Shown: piece by piece, positions 23,528 through 27,744 of the stretch
How the letters are laid out: each line of letters starts with the position of its first letter
How positions within the stretch are numbered: position 1 is the stretch's first letter
NCBI GenBank assembly: GCA_900557165.1
Contig: USRS01000022.1
Coordinates: forward strand, 1 to 27,744
Direction: 5' to 3'
DNA from: an uncultured Clostridium sp.
GTDB taxonomy: Bacteria > Bacillota > Clostridia > Peptostreptococcales > Peptostreptococcaceae
DNA length: 27,744 bases
The notes under the pieces: generated by a model
The model's database searches: none
Told to the model about the DNA's origin: nothing
Seen by the model: only the letters and a program-made list of their open reading frames with translations
Made by a program: the position numbers and the translations under genes

Positions 23528-24827
23528 ATGTAAACTAGGAGATTTAATAGATGTTACTAGAGGGACGAGCTTACAAGGTAAAAATTATTCTGAAGAAGGA
23601 GAGTTAATTAGGCTTACTTTAGGAAACTTTGATAGTAAAGGTGGATTCAAAGAAAATACAGCTAAAAAAGATATTTACTATATTGGCAATGTAAAAAAAG
23701 AATTTATATTACAAAAAGGAGATATGATAACTCCACTTACGGAACAAACTTTTGGATTACTAGGTAGTATGGCAAGAATTCCTGAAAGTAACAAGTATAT
23801 TCAAAGTCAAGATATTGGTTTAATAAAATGTAAAAAAGAAAAAATAGAGGATTCATTTTGTTATTATTTAATTTCATCTAATTTAGTAAGAAAGCAATTA
23901 AGTGCAGCTGCACAACAAACTAAAATTCGCCATACATCACCAGATAAAATTAAAGATGTAATAGTTGATATACCTGAATTAGATTATCAAAAGAAGGCAG
24001 GAAAAATACTTGATTATATTACCTATAAAATTGAAAATAACAATAAAATAAATGAAGAATTAGAATCTATGGCAAAAACAATTTATGATTATTGGTTTTT
24101 ACAGTTTGAATTTCCTAATAAAGAAGGAAAGCCTTATAAATCATCTGGTGGAAAGATGGTATGGAATGAGGAATTAAAAAGAGAAATACCTGAAGGTTGG
24201 GAATTTGGATCATTAAAAAATATTTTATCAGAATTAGAATGTGGAAATAGACCAAAGGGTGGATGCAATGATTCAATAAAAGATGGAGTACCAAGCATTG
24301 GAGCTGAAAATATAATATCTATTGGTAAATATGATTTCTCAACTGAAAAATATATCTCAAAAGATTATTACCTATCATTAAAAAAGGGAATAGTTAAATC
24401 TAATGATGTTCTTCTTTATAAAGATGGAGCAGGAGTTGGCAAGTCTTCTATGGCTAAGAATAATTTTCCATATGAAGAATGTGCAGTCAACTCTCATGTA
24501 TTTATATTAAGAACAAAAGAAAATAATCTATATCAAAATTATTTATATCTTACATTACAAAAAGAGTATATTAAAAAGATATTGATTGACTTATCAATGA
24601 AAGCTGCTCAACCTGGGTTAAATCAACCAAGTGTTGAATCAGTTCCAATAATAATACCTAGTACTGATATTATTGTAAGGTTTAATAATATAATTGATAT
24701 TTTGTTTAATAAAATATTTTTAAATTCTAATGCAAATAAAGAATTAACATCAGTTAGGGACTTTCTTCTTCCACTTCTTATAAATGGACAAGTTGGATTT
24801 AGAGAATTGGCATTAGCAGAAGATTAA
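23520..24827 (+). CDS. hsdS: Type I restriction-modification specificity subunit, HsdS
   Basis: 435 residues with two target recognition domains of about 150-170 residues. The first begins CKLGDLIDVTRGTSLQGKNY, and the second begins after the central helix at EIPEGWEFGSLKNILSELECGN. The central conserved helix (KIENNNKINEELESMAKTIYDYWFLQFEFP) and the matching C-terminal one (NANKELTSVRDFLLPLLINGQV) are clear. It decides the split recognition sequence for both methylation and cleavage. No second hsdS copy, recombinase or inverted repeat for phase variation is present in the window. The recognition site cannot be read from sequence. Confidence 0.93.
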   Translation: MSRCKLGDLIDVTRGTSLQGKNYSEEGELIRLTLGNFDSKGGFKENTAKKDIYYIGNVKKEFILQKGDMITPLTEQTFGLLGSMARIPESNKYIQSQDIGLIKCKKEKIEDSFCYYLISSNLVRKQLSAAAQQTKIRHTSPDKIKDVIVDIPELDYQKKAGKILDYITYKIENNNKINEELESMAKTIYDYWFLQFEFPNKEGKPYKSSGGKMVWNEELKREIPEGWEFGSLKNILSELECGNRPKGGCNDSIKDGVPSIGAENIISIGKYDFSTEKYISKDYYLSLKKGIVKSNDVLLYKDGAGVGKSSMAKNNFPYEECAVNSHVFILRTKENNLYQNYLYLTLQKEYIKKILIDLSMKAAQPGLNQPSVESVPIIIPSTDIIVRFNNIIDILFNKIFLNSNANKELTSVRDFLLPLLINGQVGFRELALAED

Positions 24828-24899
24828 TAAATATGTTTAAATAGTAAAATTGTAAGTAAAATTAAAAATTAATATTTTAATATAATCTGATAAAAATTT

Positions 24900-25784
24900 A
24901 TGAAAGGTAATTATGAAGTTATGAAATTTTCAATATCAGAAATGTTAATGCATAGTACAATTAGAATAGAAATTTTAAATGAAAATAAACAAGTTGTTAG
25001 TACAGGAACAGGTTTCTTTTTTGATTTTAAGATTAATGATAAATATAATGTTCCTGTATTAGTAACTAATAAACATGTGATAAAAGATGCACAAATAGGT
25101 AGACTTGTATTTACAATATCAAAAGAAGGCAAACCAGTATATGGAGAAAAATTTATGTATGAAATACAGGCTTTTGAAGAGCTATTTATACTTCATCCAG
25201 AACAAGATGTTGATCTTTGCGTAATGCCAATTAATCCAGTTGTAAAAGATGCACAAATTAAATATAATAAAACACTTTTTTATATATCTCTAGGTGAAAG
25301 TATTATAGCACATAAGGAACAATTAGAAGGTTTAAATGCTCTTGAAGATATTATAATGATAGGATATCCGAATGGATTATGGGATGCTGAAAATAATTTG
25401 CCTATAATTAGAAAAGGTATAACAGCAGTTCATCCTAAATTTGACTACAATGGAAAAACAGATATTGTTATGGATATAGCCAGTTTTCCTGGTTCAAGTG
25501 GTTCTCCTGTATGTATTTATAATCAAGGATCTTATAGTAAAGGAAATGATATAACTATAGGAACTAGATTAATGTTTTTAGGAATTTTGTATGCAGGACC
25601 TCAGCAGACAGTAATAGGAGAAATAGCTACTAAGGTAGTACCTACATCCGTAATACCAGTACCGGTAAGTAATGTAATGATGAATTTGGGTTATGCAGTT
25701 AAAAGCGAGCGATTACTAGACTTTAAGCCGATAATTAAAAGTAAGTTAATAGAAAACACAAGTGTAGAACAACTTTTAAAATAG
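24900..25784 (+). CDS. Trypsin-fold serine protease
   Basis: Up to 294 residues with an intact chymotrypsin-type triad: His59 in LVTNKHVI, Asp105 in EQDVDLCVMPI and Ser200 in FPGSSGSPV. There is no signal peptide, transmembrane segment or PDZ domain, so it is probably cytoplasmic, unlike DegP/HtrA. The first ATG has no ribosome binding site. The ATG of MKFSISEM (24921) has AAAGG 13 bases upstream and is an equal candidate. It follows hsdS by 72 bases and leads a run of three more same-strand genes. Cytoplasmic trypsin-like proteases are known parts of bacterial conflict systems, where they are thought to activate or destroy partners. Its substrate is unknown. Confidence 0.82.
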   Translation: MKGNYEVMKFSISEMLMHSTIRIEILNENKQVVSTGTGFFFDFKINDKYNVPVLVTNKHVIKDAQIGRLVFTISKEGKPVYGEKFMYEIQAFEELFILHPEQDVDLCVMPINPVVKDAQIKYNKTLFYISLGESIIAHKEQLEGLNALEDIIMIGYPNGLWDAENNLPIIRKGITAVHPKFDYNGKTDIVMDIASFPGSSGSPVCIYNQGSYSKGNDITIGTRLMFLGILYAGPQQTVIGEIATKVVPTSVIPVPVSNVMMNLGYAVKSERLLDFKPIIKSKLIENTSVEQLLK

Positions 25785-25840
25785 AATGTAGATAAGAATA
25801 AAGTTAGTAAAAAATATATTTTAGTATGGAGGATATTATC

Positions 25841-26293
25841 GTGGAAGATTTAGAAATAACAATTCAAGGTGATGATGAAGGATACATAACATTTGAGTGT
25901 CCGTTTTGTAAATCGGAGTTTAAATTAAGAGCAGATGAATGTCAAAATGATGAAACTCCATATGATGAGTATTTTTGTCCATATTGTGGATTAGTAAAAG
26001 ATAAAAATGAGTTTTTAAGTGAAGATATTATAGAGCAAGTGAAGGCTATAGCAATGAATGAATTAATTGAAGAACTTAATAAATCTTTTTCAAATATGAA
26101 AAATAGTATAAATAAGTCAAAGTACATAAAAATGGAGTATAAACCGTTAGAAAAAGTAAATATAAAAGATTTAAAAGAAAATGAAACTGTAGAAGAAGTT
26201 TTTGAATGTCCTACATGTGGAAATCATGAGAAAGTACTATACTGTTCAGGAGTATCAAAAATATTTTGTGCATACTGTGGGGTGGATATATAA
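25841..26293 (+). CDS. Double zinc-ribbon protein
   Basis: About 150 residues, read from GTG at 25841, which stands eight bases after GGAGG; an ATG at 25826 overlaps that site. Two zinc ribbons frame the protein: ECPFC with FCPYCG near the start, and ECPTCG with FCAYCG at the end. Between them is a helical stretch (IIEQVKAIAMNELIEELNKSF) with basic residues. No catalytic motif is visible. It may bind nucleic acid or act as an adaptor or sensor for its neighbours. The stop codon directly touches the next ATG, so coupling with that gene is strong. Confidence 0.7.
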   Translation: MEDLEITIQGDDEGYITFECPFCKSEFKLRADECQNDETPYDEYFCPYCGLVKDKNEFLSEDIIEQVKAIAMNELIEELNKSFSNMKNSINKSKYIKMEYKPLEKVNIKDLKENETVEEVFECPTCGNHEKVLYCSGVSKIFCAYCGVDI

Positions 26294-27130
26294 ATGGAAC
26301 TTAAAGATTATAGACAAGCAAGCAGTAAATTCAGGAGATTATCGTCAACAATGCTGAGTAGTAGTGCTGATGATGGAAATATTCATTTAATAAGACTGAA
26401 AGATTTCATGGATAAAAATGAAATAATAAATAATATAGTGAACAAAAGAATTAAAACAGTGAATTACGATTACAAAAAAGAAAAATTTATAGATATTGAT
26501 GGTGAAGAATATTGGATTGAACTTAATACTCCTATTGACGAGGATGATCATATGAAAGCAATTTATGATTATTTAAGTGATATGACAAATGAAAAGAAAA
26601 GTTTGATAGGAATAGCAAGAAGATTTCATCATAAAAGTAAATCATATAATGATATTGTAAGAAACTATTTAGATATTGTTTTTAAACCATTAGTTAATTA
26701 TATAAATGACTGTTTAACAGAGGAGATGATGAATATAGAACCTAAAAAAACAGAAAAAATAATAAATCAGCATATAGAAAATAATTATGGATCTAATAAT
26801 TTTGCTGAAGGAAATATAACATCAAATAACTATGTAAATATAGGATTAAAAGAAGATATAAATTCATTAATAAATAATTTATGTGATTTTATAAAAAATG
26901 AAGAGGTAATTAATAAAGAAGATAAAGAGGATATAATAGATGAATTACAAGTTATAAGTGAACAGGTAAATAGTGAGCAACCAAAGAAAAGAAGAATTGA
27001 AAAAGCTTATAACAGGGCAAAAGAGATGGTTAAAAACTTACCAGAGAAAGTTCTAAAAACAGAAGCCTTAGTAGTTGCATTGGAGAAACTTGTGAAAGCT
27101 TTGAATAAGTTCAATGAATTATTGCCTTAG
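26294..27130 (+). CDS. Uncharacterised two-part protein with Asn/Gly-rich linker
   Basis: 278 residues of no family I can name. The first 150 are helical and charged (DYRQASSKFRRLSSTML, then LIRLKDFMDKNEIINNIVNKRI). A linker at about 158-184 (NQHIENNYGSNNF, then AEGNITSNNYVNIG) has the repeated N/G pattern seen in several phage-resistance and abortive-infection proteins. The last 90 residues are a lysine/glutamate-rich helical bundle (DIIDELQVISEQVNSEQPKKRRIEKAYNRAKEMV). No membrane segment, nuclease or ATPase motif is visible. It begins on the base after the zinc-ribbon stop codon. A regulatory or oligomerising component is a guess. Confidence 0.6.
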   Translation: MELKDYRQASSKFRRLSSTMLSSSADDGNIHLIRLKDFMDKNEIINNIVNKRIKTVNYDYKKEKFIDIDGEEYWIELNTPIDEDDHMKAIYDYLSDMTNEKKSLIGIARRFHHKSKSYNDIVRNYLDIVFKPLVNYINDCLTEEMMNIEPKKTEKIINQHIENNYGSNNFAEGNITSNNYVNIGLKEDINSLINNLCDFIKNEEVINKEDKEDIIDELQVISEQVNSEQPKKRRIEKAYNRAKEMVKNLPEKVLKTEALVVALEKLVKALNKFNELLP

Positions 27131-27196
27131 AAAATGAAATAAGAAATTACTAGATATAATATAAAAATATAGAAATTTAAGGGGGAAATAAATTTT

Positions 27197-27744
27197 ATGA
27201 ATGAAGAGAATGTAAAAAATGAGTTAAAAGATTTTTTTGGACAACAACCAATATTTTTTATCAAGTTTGTAAGTAAAGAAGAATATGCAGAAGATATTGT
27301 TAATGGAAAACTATTTATGAACAAAGTTAGTTATTATAGAAAATTAGAAGAAGAATCAAAAAAGAAAGGTCAAGGAGATAGTGGAGAGCTAAAAAATAAA
27401 ATACAAGGATTTGATGGTATATTAACTAGCCAAGATGGCTCTATAAGTATACCAATAAAGGGCAATATTGATTTTGAATTTAATGAGGATAAAGATACTC
27501 CTATATTTTGTTTAATGGGGATTAAAGTTGATGATTTAGAAATTAGTGAATATAATGATGACTATGCAAAATTAATATTTAGATATGATAGAAAAGAAAT
27601 AGAAAATTTAAAAAAAGATTTTGGCGAATATGCAGTTATTATAAGTCCTACTAAATTAGAGGAAAATATATCTAAATCGTTAGATCAAGCAGATAAAAAC
27701 TGGATATTTGGAGAAGTAAGGTATAGAGGAATAAATGATTTTGA
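27197..27744 (+). CDS. Uncharacterised protein, truncated by the window edge
   Basis: ATG at 27197 follows AAGGGGGAAA, and the frame stays open for 182 codons to the edge. The protein begins with a pattern FFIKFVSKEEYAEDIVNGKLFMNKVSYYRKLEE, followed by GQGDSGE (residues 58-64). The aromatic 'one side open, small-residue G-x-L' layout recalls the first strands of DUF2971 or ADP-ribosyltransferase-like proteins, which often start with a similar FKY...ILxxGxLYFxxxxxF run. The resemblance is loose and the C-terminus is missing. It is the last visible member of the protease cassette and could be its effector. Confidence 0.55.
   Translation, partial: MNEENVKNELKDFFGQQPIFFIKFVSKEEYAEDIVNGKLFMNKVSYYRKLEEESKKKGQGDSGELKNKIQGFDGILTSQDGSISIPIKGNIDFEFNEDKDTPIFCLMGIKVDDLEISEYNDDYAKLIFRYDRKEIENLKKDFGEYAVIISPTKLEENISKSLDQADKNWIFGEVRYRGINDF

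Noticed and set aside
23520..24827. Phase-variable specificity gene
   Set aside because: No inverted repeats, second hsdS fragment or nearby recombinase are present in the window.
1..27744. CRISPR array, tRNA, rRNA or riboswitch
   Set aside because: No regularly spaced long repeats, no cloverleaf with CCA-like end and no conserved riboswitch core were seen; the only clustered repeats are the short GGAACA motifs.

Overview
The window is AT-rich DNA (many ATA, AGA and TTA codons) with strong AGGAGG-type ribosome binding sites and protein families typical of anaerobic Gram-positives: Rpn/PD-(D/E)XK 'transposase', EFR1-like ferredoxin, Mor-family regulator, and the YvrJ, DUF2922 and DUF1659 proteins. 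It most likely comes from a low-GC Firmicute of class Clostridia or Tissierellia. The genus cannot be fixed from sequence alone. I saw no rRNA, tRNA, CRISPR array or insertion sequence.

Bases 1-7000 are an accessory region with many decayed genes. An Rpn-family nuclease (447-1286) is followed by a ferredoxin remnant, a frameshifted membrane protein, a GNAT acetyltransferase whose natural start looks like ATT, an MntA-type antitoxin whose HepT partner is reduced to a few codons, and a PD-(D/E)XK nuclease broken by two frameshifts. After these come an intact secreted or anchored DUF4875-like protein and small orphan ORFs, one of which runs over a second Rpn tail fragment. Hairpin terminators separate most units.

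Bases 7000-9750 look like a small stress regulon: a PNPOx-like flavin-binding protein, a HxlR regulator with an N-terminal cysteine, and an operon of a SirTM-type sirtuin plus a zinc-type macrodomain ADP-ribosyl hydrolase. A shared 39-bp palindromic element (30/39 identical) lies before the flavoprotein and before the sirtuin operon, and a related palindrome lies before hxlR. This suggests one regulator controls all three.

Bases 10000-18500 are a phage-like module without integrase, terminase or capsid genes. It holds an XRE regulator, DUF2815 (probable ssDNA-binding protein), a family A DNA polymerase and a primase-helicase of the VapE type, then an eight-copy GGAACA/TGTTCC array that could be a replication origin, a Mor-family regulator and two tiny membrane ORFs. 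Converging on it from the minus strand is the operon DUF1659-DUF2922-YvrJ-amidase.

Bases 18800-27744 are a defence island. A complete type I restriction-modification operon (hsdR-hsdM-hsdS) is followed by a trypsin-fold serine protease with an intact catalytic triad, a double zinc-ribbon protein, an uncharacterised two-part protein with an Asn/Gly-rich linker, and a gene of unknown family that runs off the right edge. These last four genes are the best candidate for an undescribed system.
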